NCBI GenBank assembly: GCA_013349295.1
Contig: DUZW01000004.1
Location: forward strand, 62,001-126,000
DNA length: 64,000 nucleotides
Reading direction: 5' to 3'
Source of the DNA: Deltaproteobacteria bacterium
GTDB lineage: Bacteria; Desulfobacterota; Desulfobulbia; Desulfobulbales; Desulfurivibrionaceae
Position numbers and translations under genes: made by a program. How positions within the stretch are numbered: position 1 is the stretch's first letter; each line of letters begins with the position of its first letter. The notes beneath the pieces were generated by a model, which worked only from the letters and a program-made list of their open reading frames with translations, did not search any database and had not been told where the DNA came from. This document shows positions 1 to 7,957 of the stretch, piece by piece.

Positions 1-1032
1 GGCCAGGGTGCCGCTCTCGTCCTGCGCCGTGGTGCGGAAGAGGCGTGCTTCTCCTTGTTTATTTTCCAGTTCCGCCACATGCTGGGTAAAGGCCAGGAGG
101 GGCTTGGTCAGGTATTGGCTGAAATGCCGGATAACCGCGAAGGCAGCCAGAGTGATGACCAGCATCCCGGCCAGGAGAATCTGCCCGGCGCGGGTGATCG
201 GAGCAAAGAGCTCGGCCTGGGGATAATTAGCAAGCAAAAGCCAGTTGTTTACCCGTGACCGTTTGACGGAGGTGAGCATGGGTACCCCCTCGCGGCTGCG
301 GTTTTCGGCGGTACCCTCAAAGCCCGCAACTGCCCGATCGAGCAGCGGGTTTTTCCCTTCGGGAATTTTTTTGAAGATTCTGCCCTTGTCCGGATGCATG
401 ATCATGGTTCTGTCCGAGGTGGTCAGATACAGGTAGCCGGTTTTCCCGATCTTCTTTTCCGAGAGCTTGCCCAGGATATTGGGCCTCATGAGGTCAATGC
501 TGCCGGCGAGGATGGCGATGATCTTGCCCTCCCGGCCAAAGACGGGCGCGGTCATCATGATCACCGGGTGCTTGTGCGGCTGGGAGGAGATATAAGGATC
601 GCAGATGACTGGGGCTGAGGTGGCCAGGGTGTCTTTTATATAGGCCCGGAAGGAAAGATCAAGCCCTCGCCGGTTGGGGAGAAAGGGGGATTCGGCGATG
701 ATTTTGCCTTCCGGGGAAAAGAGAAAGATATGGTTGTCAAAACTTTTTTGCAGGCCGGTGCGGTTGTCAAGAAATTGCTGGGCCATGTCTGCCGAGGCGA
801 GGGTTTCCTGGGTGACTTTGGGGGCAACGGCGACAAGCTGGCTTTGTGCTTGCAGAAGCATGTCATCCAGTGAACCCGTGATTTCGGAAAGGATGGAAAA
901 CTGTTCGGTGGAGATAATTCCCTTGATTTGCTGCTTGAAGAGGGTGAGGACCAGGAAAGAGGTGGCGCCCATCAGGCACAGAAAGAGCAGGGAGATGGCC
1001 AGGGTCAACCGGGTTTTCATGGTCAGCTTCAT
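1..1032 (-). CDS. dCache/HAMP membrane sensor protein, partial (C-terminus outside window)
   Basis: Open without a stop from an ATG at 1032 (an in-frame ATG at 1020 is an alternative) to the window edge, 344 codons. The translation starts with a membrane segment (about residues 8-30), followed by an extracytoplasmic region of about 250 residues typical of a double Cache sensor (it contains the motifs FSPEGKII, FRAYIKDTL and GKTGYLYL), a second membrane helix near 282-304, then the start of a HAMP linker. The signalling module lies beyond the edge, so it may be a chemoreceptor, histidine kinase or diguanylate cyclase. It is downstream of the KamA-like gene by about 190 bases, in the same direction. 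The sensor family call is fairly safe; the output is unknown. Confidence 0.75.
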   Translation of the reverse strand, partial: MKLTMKTRLTLAISLLFLCLMGATSFLVLTLFKQQIKGIISTEQFSILSEITGSLDDMLLQAQSQLVAVAPKVTQETLASADMAQQFLDNRTGLQKSFDNHIFLFSPEGKIIAESPFLPNRRGLDLSFRAYIKDTLATSAPVICDPYISSQPHKHPVIMMTAPVFGREGKIIAILAGSIDLMRPNILGKLSEKKIGKTGYLYLTTSDRTMIMHPDKGRIFKKIPEGKNPLLDRAVAGFEGTAENRSREGVPMLTSVKRSRVNNWLLLANYPQAELFAPITRAGQILLAGMLVITLAAFAVIRHFSQYLTKPLLAFTQHVAELENKQGEARLFRTTAQDESGTLA

Positions 1033-1219
1033 AGGGAGCGGGGTCCGTGATGGTGTGGGGAGAGGTAAACCCGTATTCGGCAGTACGGGGTCCATCGGTG
1101 GAAAACTGTATCATGCTTGGTCGCAATCCATCAAGAACCAATTGCGCGGGACGGAGAGGGCTGTGATGTCTTGCCGCGGTCGGCTGGGGACTCACTTGAG
1201 GGCTTGCCGATTTTCTGCC

Positions 1220-3007
1220 TTAAAAATAGTGCCAGATGGTTTCGTAGTCGGAAACGCTTTCCCCGTCCTTGCTCAACCGTTCCAGATAATGGAGGATCGG
1301 CACATCCGTGGTGATGAAGGTGGAGGTGTCCTGGGAGACCTTTTTTTCCCAGGAATGGAATTCATATACCCGCGCCCCGTCCGGGAGAATGGTAAGGAAA
1401 TTGCGATACTCCCTGGCGCGCAGGTAGCTTTTTCCCTGTCTGGGCACATTGAAGACCGCTTCGTCGGTCCTGGCCAAGCCCGGCAGGAGCCGCGCCTCTT
1501 CCTGCTGCTCTTGAAGAAGCCTGGCAATGGGGGTGCGGTAGGCAAGAGTCTCGTCCTTGCCCTTGGTGTTGAAGGTGTAATACGGGTCAATGCCGATCAA
1601 CCGCAGGAGTCGGCGCAGGGCGGCGGCCTCGAAGCGTTTTGAAGCGTAATAGGTGTAGACCAGCTGGTTATACACCGGGATGCCGCGCAGCCGGAACTTG
1701 TTGACCGCGGCAACCGTGTCCGGGGTCACCTCGTAGGGATGCTGCACATGGGTCATGATCGCCACCTCCCTCTTTCCCGGTTCGCGGTACTGGCTGATCA
1801 GCGCGGCCAGCCCTTCCGTGATCCGCATGGGCATGGTGACCAGGGTTCTGCTGCCGATGCGGATTCGTTCCACGGTGGGGATTGCCGCCACCCTTTCCAG
1901 GATGGCGGCCAGGGCCTCATTGCCCATGGCCAGGGGGTCGCCGCCGGTGATCAGCACCTCGTGGATCGCCGGATGATCGGATATCCACTGGATGGCGGCG
2001 TCGATTTTTTCCATCCCGGCAAAGGCGCCGCTGGCCATGACATCGTCGATTTCCCAGTTGCGCTGGCAGTAAACGCAGATCTGGGGACAGGTGTTGTAGG
2101 GCTTGAGGATGCAGATGGCCGGATAGCGCCTGGTAACGAGATCAAAGGGCGAGGTGTCCTCCTCGCCCATGAAATCGAGGCAGGAAACATCCTCCACCGC
2201 AGCGATTTCCTTCACATAGCTCATGGGAGGCAGCACCTGGGCGCGGATGGCCGCATCCCGCTTGCTGCCGATTTCGTCATCCATCAGGGAGAGGTAATGG
2301 GGGGTGATCCCGAAGGGCAGTCGGTTTTCCTTGGCCGCCTTTAAAGCGCTGCGCTGTGAAGCGCTGAGTTTCACCATCTTTTCCAGGGTGGCAAGATCGC
2401 GGACGATGTGGCTGATCTGCCAGCGCCAGTCGTGCCAATTTTCCAGGCTGCCGCCCAATACAGAGAGAATCTTTTCCTTCCGTCCTTGCCGCCGCCGCAC
2501 CGCCTGCTCATCAAGGCCGGAAGGGTAAGCGGACATGCGGCGATCCACCTCGGTCCAGAGATTGTCCAGCTGACGGGAACGCTTGACCGCCGCTTTTCTC
2601 CCGCTTGATTCCACGGCGGTGAGGTGGATGGCGTCCGGGGCCTTGCGGATGCCTTGGCCCTGCATGCCCAGCAGCATATAAAGGAGATCGGCAAAGAAAG
2701 CAGGGGAGAGTTCCGGCCGCGGGATATCGTGGCCGATATCCCAGAGAACCTGGAGGATGCTGAAGCCAGCAGCCTGCTCGGACCCTTTTTTGAGGATGGT
2801 TCGAAAGGAAAAGCCGCAATCGCGGATGCGGGCCAGCAAACTGGCATCGTCGCTGCCGGCCTCTTCCACGGCCTGCTGCTCCACGGCAAAGGTGAAATCG
2901 ATAAGCAGGCTGCGCAGCTCTTCGATATCCTGGGATCGGGCGATGATCTTGAAGATCAGCGGATTGTTTTTTTTGAGGTATTTCGCGGTAAAGATCGAGA
3001 CATCCAT
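1220..3007 (-). CDS. KamA-family radical SAM protein, long form with N-terminal extension
   Basis: 595 residues from the ATG at 3007, which has AGGAG five bases upstream; the longer reading from 3133 has no such site. The radical SAM cluster motif is C307-x3-C311-x2-C314 (CPQICVYC), followed by the GGDP motif (ITGGDPLAMG). The C-terminal third holds NVPRQGK, where K526 is in the position expected for the PLP lysine of lysine 2,3-aminomutases. Canonical KamA/EpmB proteins are about 340-420 residues, so roughly 230 extra N-terminal residues precede the barrel here. Sequence shows an aminomutase-like fold; whether it moves an amino group on lysine, glutamate or another substrate cannot be read. 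No acetyltransferase (AblB) for N-acetyl-beta-lysine lies beside it. Confidence 0.85.
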   Translation of the reverse strand: MDVSIFTAKYLKKNNPLIFKIIARSQDIEELRSLLIDFTFAVEQQAVEEAGSDDASLLARIRDCGFSFRTILKKGSEQAAGFSILQVLWDIGHDIPRPELSPAFFADLLYMLLGMQGQGIRKAPDAIHLTAVESSGRKAAVKRSRQLDNLWTEVDRRMSAYPSGLDEQAVRRRQGRKEKILSVLGGSLENWHDWRWQISHIVRDLATLEKMVKLSASQRSALKAAKENRLPFGITPHYLSLMDDEIGSKRDAAIRAQVLPPMSYVKEIAAVEDVSCLDFMGEEDTSPFDLVTRRYPAICILKPYNTCPQICVYCQRNWEIDDVMASGAFAGMEKIDAAIQWISDHPAIHEVLITGGDPLAMGNEALAAILERVAAIPTVERIRIGSRTLVTMPMRITEGLAALISQYREPGKREVAIMTHVQHPYEVTPDTVAAVNKFRLRGIPVYNQLVYTYYASKRFEAAALRRLLRLIGIDPYYTFNTKGKDETLAYRTPIARLLQEQQEEARLLPGLARTDEAVFNVPRQGKSYLRAREYRNFLTILPDGARVYEFHSWEKKVSQDTSTFITTDVPILHYLERLSKDGESVSDYETIWHYF

Positions 3008-3108
3008 TGTTACTCCTGAAACAGACAGCGCAGCCCGATAAAAAGGTTTCCGCAGGCGGAAAGAGGGCGAAACGACAATTGTTGAAGATTTTGTGCAACG
3101 AAAAGAAA

Positions 3109-3138
3109 ACACGTGATTGCAGCGAGCAATCACGGTGT
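3109..3138 (-). terminator. Intrinsic terminator or attenuator hairpin upstream of the KamA-like gene
   Basis: GTGATTGC (3113-3120) pairs with GCAATCAC (3126-3133) across a 5-base loop, extended by ACAC/GTGT with one bulged G. Read on the minus strand it is followed by GTTTTCTTTTC, the form of a rho-independent terminator. It lies about 100 bases before the KamA-like start codon and in the same direction, so it either ends an upstream transcript or works as a leader attenuator. Confidence 0.45.
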
Positions 3139-3148
3139 TGCGTCATGC

Positions 3149-3255
3149 TTAGGAGCCGTTCAGAAACAACATGGACATTTATGCTGCCTTACTGTACGCC
3201 TCCTTATTCCATCCGGCTCCCTGCAACGGCCATGTTGTTTTTTGACGATGGCTAA
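3149..3255 (+). repeat. Palindromic intergenic element, copy 1 (about 107 bp)
   Basis: Begins with a 22-base end motif (3149-3170, TTAGGAGCCGTTCAGAAA...) and ends with a degenerate inverted copy (3234-3255). An 11-base perfect inverted repeat AAACAACATGG (3164-3174) / CCATGTTGTTT (3230-3240) brackets the middle. The interior from about 3179 (TATGCTGCCT...) aligns with the interior of the element at 4148-4259 read on the other strand: by eye about 24 of 31 positions agree with one gap. The gap between the neighbouring genes is otherwise featureless from 3256 to 3390. Confidence 0.6.
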
Positions 3256-3390
3256 CCGGTGAGACCATGTTTTTTCAACGCTTCGCGTCGGGTTGCTTCC
3301 CTGGAATTCCAACAAGTGATGAAGAGGAAAATGTGCAGACCTGAAAGCGAACCGAGAGGGCCGGCAAGGTCAAGGCATGGGGTGGGGAAG

Positions 3391-3425
3391 AAAAAAGGAG
3401 GGAGAGGTACGCGCGCTCCCTCCTT
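3391..3425 (-). terminator. Rho-independent terminator of the ArsR/DUF2892 operon
   Basis: On the minus strand AAGGAGGGAG (3425-3416) pairs perfectly with CTCCCTCCTT (3404-3395) across an 11-base loop and runs straight into T6. It sits about 20 bases after the DUF2892 stop codon. Confidence 0.85.
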
Positions 3426-3446
3426 GTGAGTGCTTGCTTTGGGGGC

Positions 3447-3665
3447 TTATTTGCTGCAGCAACCTTGGCCGGAACGGGTTTCCGGTACTCCGAGTTTTTT
3501 GAGGATGGTGGCCAGCGGGCAGAATTTGGTGAAGCCGTACTGGAAGAGGTTTGCCCCGACAAAGGCGGTGAAAAAGTACCAGTTGGGATGAACCCAGGTT
3601 CCCAGGGCCAGGCTGAGCAGGATGAAAGCCCCGGCAAAAACATGAACCCAGTCGGTGATGATCAT
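3447..3665 (-). CDS. Small DUF2892 (YgaP transmembrane-type) inner-membrane protein
   Basis: 72 residues from the ATG at 3665, with AAGGAGA seven bases upstream. Two hydrophobic segments (about 8-24 and 29-44) and the run FCPLATILKKLGV near the C-terminus match the DUF2892 family, whose members occur alone or fused to rhodanese domains in sulfur-related loci. The tail ends in CCSK, a cysteine pair that could bind metal or thiols (inference). It follows the ArsR-type regulator by about 50 bases on the same strand and ends at a clear terminator, so the two form a small operon; the regulator probably controls it. Confidence 0.8.
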   Translation of the reverse strand: MIITDWVHVFAGAFILLSLALGTWVHPNWYFFTAFVGANLFQYGFTKFCPLATILKKLGVPETRSGQGCCSK

Positions 3666-3715
3666 GGTGAAGTCTCCTTGGTAATAGTGTCCGGTAACGG
3701 TTGCATCGTTTGAAA

Positions 3716-4003
3716 TCAGGAAATCTGGCAGAAGAGTTCCCGCATGGTTTTGATCAACTCGGTAACCCGCCCCTCGGCGATTCGGTTGTAAATGAAATTC
3801 GCATCCTTGCGAAAGGCGATTATTCCTTGGTTGCGGAGGATGGAGAGGTGCTGGGAGACATTGGCATTGGTGGTGTGCACCTCTTTGTGGATATCGCCCA
3901 CGGTCATTTCCTTGTCCTGCAACAGGCAAAGAATCTTCAGGCGGATGGGGTGCGACATGGTCTTGAGGAGTTGGGCGATATCCTCGATATGGTTGTCGTG
4001 CAT
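3716..4003 (-). CDS. ArsR-family winged-helix transcriptional regulator
   Basis: 95 residues with the ArsR winged helix: MSHPIRLKILCLL, then the recognition-helix region TTNANVSQHLSILRNQGII and the wing ending FIYNRI. This is a normal length for the family. The usual metal-binding ELCVCDL box is absent (EMTVGDI stands in its place, with no cysteines), so it is unlikely to be an arsenite sensor of the classical kind; thiol-, persulfide- or non-metal-sensing members look like this. First gene of an operon with the DUF2892 protein. A perfect TTGCCAT/ATGGCAA dyad about 70 bases upstream is a candidate operator. Confidence 0.88.
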   Translation of the reverse strand: MHDNHIEDIAQLLKTMSHPIRLKILCLLQDKEMTVGDIHKEVHTTNANVSQHLSILRNQGIIAFRKDANFIYNRIAEGRVTELIKTMRELFCQIS

Positions 4004-4071
4004 GGAGCTGTTTCCTTACCTGAAGTTGAGCTGAAAGCCGTCGCTGCTAATGCTGCGGGAACAAACTGAAA

Positions 4072-4089
4072 TTGCCATGGAAATGGCAA
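4072..4089. promoter_or_regulatory. Candidate operator dyad upstream of the ArsR-type gene
   Basis: Perfect 7-base arms TTGCCAT and ATGGCAA around GGAA, centred about 78 bases before the ArsR-type start codon. ArsR repressors bind such dyads near their own promoter. No strong -35/-10 pair could be picked out next to it, so the assignment rests on position and symmetry only. Confidence 0.35.
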
Positions 4090-4147
4090 AAACGGTAACG
4101 GCGCTGAAACGGAATGGGTAAAAGAACAATGGGAGTTAGTAACGGTT

Positions 4148-4259
4148 TATAAGCCGTTACGCAAAAAAAATAACTTGAATATCAAGTCCTGCCAAGACGG
4201 CATAGGGAGCCGTAAAAGCGAGGCAGAATAGTATTAAGTTATTTTTGCACGGTTCCTAA
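4148..4259 (-). repeat. Palindromic intergenic element, copy 2 (about 112 bp)
   Basis: Read on the minus strand it starts with the end motif TTAGGAACCGTGCAAAAA (from 4259) and finishes with an inverted, slightly expanded copy ending near 4148. It is a nested palindrome: AATAACTT/AAGTTATT outside, CTGCC/GGCAG (with a flanking TT/GA) next, and ACGGC/GCCGT around TCCCTAT in the centre. A separate near-palindrome GTAACGG...CCGTTAC overlaps its end at 4139-4160. Its interior is homologous to the element at 3149-3255. Confidence 0.65.
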
Positions 4260-4269
4260 ACAGAAAAGG

Positions 4270-5085
4270 TTACCCTTTCATTCCGAGTGTCACCCGCACG
4301 GGATCATCCATCTTCGCCCCAAGAGTCTGAGCGGCATTGCCATTGGTTACTGCCAGTTCAAGATAACCGCGGCTGCCGATGATGGCCAGAACTTGCCCGT
4401 CCGGCCGCGAGGCGTAAGCGCTTGCCAGACCTGTCACTTGGTGGTTCCCATGGACAATCTGGAGGGAGGCCGGGTCAGTTGCCAACTCGGCAAGATCACT
4501 TTGGTGGATATTTGTGGTCAGGTTGCCGAAATGGTCGATGTGAATCACGGACCCGTCTATGTTGCCATGGATTTGGTCAATTTGCAAGGTGGGGGATGCA
4601 AGTTTTGTAAGATTTTCCTTAAACGCTTGAGTGCCAAGGCGGGAGGGATCGGCGCCGTTGGCCAGGGCGGCTGCCACCGGCGCCAGGATGTCCCGGCCAT
4701 GAAAGGTGGTGCTCGGTGGCTGGCGGTACAGGTGCGGGCAGTCAATGAAAACGGCGGAGTGAAACCGGTCCTCGGCAAGAAAAGGGGTGAGCAGCCCGTT
4801 GTCCGGGGCGACAAAGTAGTGGCGGTCCATGGTCTGTAGAATCAGAAGCTCTCGTTTGCTTCCCACCCCCGGATCGACCACGGCCAGATGGATGGTGCCT
4901 GCGGGAAAATAGGGGGCGGCGGCCTGGAGAGTAAAGGCGGTCTGCCGGAGATCCTGGGCTCGGATATTGTGGCAAAGGTCGATGAGACGCGCCTGGGGGG
5001 CCAGTGCGGTAAGGATCCCCTTCATGACCCCAACGTATTCATCCTGCAGGCCGAAATCGGTGGTTAAAGTGATGATGGGCGGCAT
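4270..5085 (-). CDS. S-adenosylmethionine hydrolase (SAM hydroxide adenosyltransferase, DUF62)
   Basis: 271 residues carrying all signatures of the DUF62/SAM_adeno_trans family: TTDFG at the N-terminus, DEYVGVMKG, VVDPGVG, APDNGLL, TFHGRDI and IDHFGNLTTNI. Characterised members hydrolyse SAM to adenosine and methionine using an Asp-Arg-His set; the Asp of TDFG and the Arg/His of FHGRD are present. Fluorinase and chlorinase relatives carry a diagnostic loop that is not obvious here, so hydrolase is the better call. Single gene: the upstream gap holds a 106-bp inverted-end element and the downstream gap holds a palindromic repeat. Confidence 0.88.
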   Translation of the reverse strand: MPPIITLTTDFGLQDEYVGVMKGILTALAPQARLIDLCHNIRAQDLRQTAFTLQAAAPYFPAGTIHLAVVDPGVGSKRELLILQTMDRHYFVAPDNGLLTPFLAEDRFHSAVFIDCPHLYRQPPSTTFHGRDILAPVAAALANGADPSRLGTQAFKENLTKLASPTLQIDQIHGNIDGSVIHIDHFGNLTTNIHQSDLAELATDPASLQIVHGNHQVTGLASAYASRPDGQVLAIIGSRGYLELAVTNGNAAQTLGAKMDDPVRVTLGMKG

Positions 5086-5103
5086 GGTTTTTGTGGTTTC
5101 CTT

Positions 5104-5209
5104 GTAACTATCCAGCAGTACCGCATCTGCGTTGTTATCAGCCGGCTCATGGGCACCAGCACACTTCGCCGTCTTCTGCCTAGCAGCTACGGCACTGCTG
5201 GATAGTTAC
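5104..5209. repeat. MITE-like element with 20-bp inverted ends (106 bp)
   Basis: The left end (5104-5123, GTAACTATCCAGCAGT...) and right end (5190-5209) are inverted copies differing at one of 20 positions. The 66-base interior contains GCCGGCTC and CACTTCGCCG, giving a weaker inner palindrome. It has no ORF and fills the gap upstream of the SAM hydrolase. The form, a short non-coding sequence with long inverted ends between genes, is that of a non-autonomous mobile element or REP-type repeat. No second copy was found in this window. Confidence 0.65.
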
Positions 5210-5345
5210 TGTTTGGGTTGTTTTTGTTCATTTCCGGCCTTGAGCTAGGTAGTTACATTTCCTTATGCTTCAACCGTGGGTTGGGGTGGTTTGTCCAAGC
5301 TGCGGCTCTGGCAAGGGAGCCTTTTCTGGTAAGGAGAGGTGATGG

Positions 5346-5993
5346 CTACGGTGTGTCGCAGTTTTTAAGAAGCTCTGAAAAAGATTCCCGCCAGGAGGCG
5401 GAAAGGGCCGGAACCGCCAGCACTGTTTCAATCCCACCCTTGTTTTTCCGGTCATGGTGAAAGATCCGGTTGGCAAAGGCGATGGAAACCGCTTGTGGAT
5501 CCATTGTCGCAATTTCGAGCAGATCGCCCGCCCCGACCTCGCCTTCCTCGATGACCCGGAAATAGAAGCCGGTATACCCGGCATCGACCACGAGTTTGAC
5601 AAAGTCATTTCTGCCGTAGCGGGCAGCCAGGGTCTTGCAGGGCTGTCGGGGCTGACTCACCTGGAGCAGGGCGGTGCCGAGCCGGAAGAGATCGCCGAGG
5701 TGAATTCTCTCTTCCTTCAGCCCGGCAACGGTGAGATTTTCGCCAAAGGCCGCGGCAGGCAGCTTTTCGCCCAAGACCTTTTCCCAGTGGGGGTAATGGT
5801 CGGCGCTGTATACGCACACCGCCTTGTCTTCTCCGCCGTGGTGTTTTCTGTCCTGCACCCCGTCGCCGACAAACCCGGTTTTGGTCAGGCTGAGTCTATC
5901 CCGCACCGGCTGCTTGCAAAGGCCGGTGGTTACTTCCTTACCGTGGAAAATTTCCGCCTTGGGAATGCCGATGTTGAGAGAAATGAGATGCAT
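5346..5993 (-). CDS. MOSC domain protein (YiiM-like)
   Basis: 215 residues from the ATG at 5993; a longer reading from 6107 adds 38 residues of no family character. MOSC domains bind the molybdenum cofactor; E. coli YiiM reduces N-hydroxylated substrates such as 6-hydroxylaminopurine. Supporting motifs are GDGVQDRKHHGGEDKAVCVY, the FGENLTV turn and SQPRQPCKTL, where C119 is the expected Mo-ligating cysteine. The length matches YiiM (about 220). The upstream Shine-Dalgarno (AAGGG, nine bases) is modest. It is monocistronic, transcribed away from the chemoreceptor gene that starts at 6255. Confidence 0.88.
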   Translation of the reverse strand: MHLISLNIGIPKAEIFHGKEVTTGLCKQPVRDRLSLTKTGFVGDGVQDRKHHGGEDKAVCVYSADHYPHWEKVLGEKLPAAAFGENLTVAGLKEERIHLGDLFRLGTALLQVSQPRQPCKTLAARYGRNDFVKLVVDAGYTGFYFRVIEEGEVGAGDLLEIATMDPQAVSIAFANRIFHHDRKNKGGIETVLAVPALSASWRESFSELLKNCDTP

Positions 5994-6254
5994 GGTCGTG
6001 CCCTTGAGTATAAGGAAAGGTGCAGAGTTTGTTGTCTTTTGCGGATGCTGTTGTGAGTGTAATCGAGAACGAACGACAGGGCGAGCAGGAAAACATGGGG
6101 TAAACACCTGACTATTGCATGGTCTTTTGTCGTGACAACGCTATGTTGTGAAGTTTCTATTTGCAAACTGTTCGGGGATTGTCGGATAATTATATAGAGC
6201 AAAAAGGGAAAGGAGGGCGCAAGAAGGGAAACAGCCTGCCCGGGGAGGATGGAT

Positions 6255-7853
6255 ATGATCGGCAAGAATGTCTCGATTGCGGTAAAGGTCGGCGGCGGTT
6301 TCGGGTTGTTGCTTGTTTTGCTGGCGACCATTTCGATCGCGAGTTTTTTCGGTCTGCGGACTATTGAGGAGCACGCCTTTGAGTCGCAGGAGTTCAATCA
6401 AGACAAGGCCTTTTTGCTGGAAAAACAGATAGATCATCTCAACTGGCTGGGCAAGGTCAATGACCTCTTCTCCAGGGAGGGGGTGGCCAAGCTTGAGGTG
6501 GAAACCGATGATCACAAGTGCGGTTTCGGCAAGTGGTATTACAGCGACAAAACCCAGGAGAAGCTGAAGGAGGCCACCCCGGAAGCGGAACTGCTCAAGG
6601 GTATAGAGGGGCCGCACCGGCGGTTGCACGAATCGGCCATCGAAATCGGCAAAGCATACAGCGCCGGGGATATTGCGCAGGCCAAGCAGGTATATAACAG
6701 CGAGTCGCTTCCTGCCTATAGCGAGATCAAGGGGTTACTGACCAAGCTTCGCGAGCATAAGGACAAATTGATTGAAGAGAACAAAAGCGATCTTGGAAAA
6801 GCCATCGTCTTTATTAATGCTTCCACCGGCTCTCTCTCGTTGCTCGGCATAATCTGCGGGACTCTCGCCGCCATCTTCATTACCCGGGGCATCACCGTGC
6901 CCTTGATCCGGGCAATCTCCGGAATCACCGAGGGTTCCGCCCAGGTGGATCAGGCCTCGGACCAGATCGCCTCCTCCAGTCAGATGTTGGCCGAAGGAAC
7001 CTCGGAGCAGGCTGCGGCCATCGAGGAAACCTCGGCCTCCATCGAGGAGATGGCCTCCATGACCAAGCAGAATGCCGATAATGCCGACCAAGCCGACAGT
7101 CATATGCAGAATGTCACCAAGGTGGTGGCTGAGGCCGCGGCGGCCATGCAGGAGCTGACCCGTTCCATGGCGGAGATCAGCAAGGCCAGCGAGGATACCC
7201 AGAAGATCGTGAAAACCATTGACGAGATCGCTTTCCAGACCAATCTGCTGGCGCTCAATGCCGCGGTTGAGGCGGCCCGGGCCGGCGAGGCCGGGGCCGG
7301 TTTTGCCGTGGTGGCCGACGAGGTGCGAAACTTGGCCATGCGCGCTGCCGAGGCGGCCAAGAATACCGCGACCCTCATCGAGGGCACGGTGGCAAAGGTC
7401 GGTACCGGCTCCCAGCTGGTGGAGAGAAGCAGCGCGGCTTTTTCTCAAGTCTCCGGCAACACCGAAAAGGTGGGCACTTTGGTCGGCGAGATCAGCCAAG
7501 CCTGCCAGGAGCAAGCCAGCGGCATCTTGCAGATCAACAAGGCCATTGCCGAGCTGGACCGGGTGGTGCAGCAGATTGCCGCCAGCGCTAAGGAGTCGGC
7601 TTCCGCCGCTGAAGAGCTCCATTCCCAGTGCGGCCAGGCCCAGGACCATGTCGCTGACATGGCCGGTGTGATTTATGGCGAGCAGGTCAAGCTGGTGAAG
7701 CCGGGCACGGCGCAGATTAAAAAAATGAGCCCCAGTGTCCCTCGGCAGATGGTGAAACCGATAATGAAAAAACTGGGGCAGAGCCCGCCGAAATCAGCGC
7801 CCAAAAGATTGTCTGCCAAGCCTTCCGAGGACGAGGATTTTACCGATTTTTGA
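6255..7853 (+). CDS. Methyl-accepting chemotaxis protein with a periplasmic CZB zinc-binding domain
   Basis: 532 residues. The ATG at 6255 is chosen because GGGGAGG lies six bases upstream; the ATG at 6249 abuts that site. TM1 is about 8-32 and TM2 about 187-210. Between them is a CZB-like segment with H61 (DHLNW), H87/C89 ([10 protein letters not shown]), H121 and H125, the 3His/1Cys zinc site of that family. After TM2 a short linker leads to the signalling domain with the hairpin tip [36 protein letters not shown] (split here as family landmark EIAFQTN and EVR). The protein ends in DFTDF. CZB domains are usually cytoplasmic and C-terminal, so the placement between the membrane helices is notable. 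Likely senses zinc or a zinc-linked oxidant and signals to CheA/CheW. Confidence 0.9.
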   Translation: MIGKNVSIAVKVGGGFGLLLVLLATISIASFFGLRTIEEHAFESQEFNQDKAFLLEKQIDHLNWLGKVNDLFSREGVAKLEVETDDHKCGFGKWYYSDKTQEKLKEATPEAELLKGIEGPHRRLHESAIEIGKAYSAGDIAQAKQVYNSESLPAYSEIKGLLTKLREHKDKLIEENKSDLGKAIVFINASTGSLSLLGIICGTLAAIFITRGITVPLIRAISGITEGSAQVDQASDQIASSSQMLAEGTSEQAAAIEETSASIEEMASMTKQNADNADQADSHMQNVTKVVAEAAAAMQELTRSMAEISKASEDTQKIVKTIDEIAFQTNLLALNAAVEAARAGEAGAGFAVVADEVRNLAMRAAEAAKNTATLIEGTVAKVGTGSQLVERSSAAFSQVSGNTEKVGTLVGEISQACQEQASGILQINKAIAELDRVVQQIAASAKESASAAEELHSQCGQAQDHVADMAGVIYGEQVKLVKPGTAQIKKMSPSVPRQMVKPIMKKLGQSPPKSAPKRLSAKPSEDEDFTDF

Positions 7854-7898
7854 TCGGGGTCGGCACTGAGTAAGGCGTGATCGTCAACTGATCATGAA

Positions 7899-7931
7899 GG
7901 AGGGCGCGAAGGGATTCCGCCCTCTTTTTTT
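7899..7931 (+). terminator. Rho-independent terminator after the chemoreceptor gene
   Basis: GAGGGCG (7900-7906) pairs with CGCCCTC (7918-7924) over an 11-base loop and is followed by T7, about 45 bases after the stop codon at 7853. Confidence 0.85.
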
Positions 7932-7957
7932 GGGACAGGCATCACTGGCGGTTGTCT

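Noticed and set aside
4139-4174. Intrinsic terminator GTAACGG/CCGTTAC followed by A-run
   Set aside because: On the plus strand the tract is A, and on the minus strand the T-run precedes the stem, so it is wrong for termination in either direction; better read as part of the repeat element.
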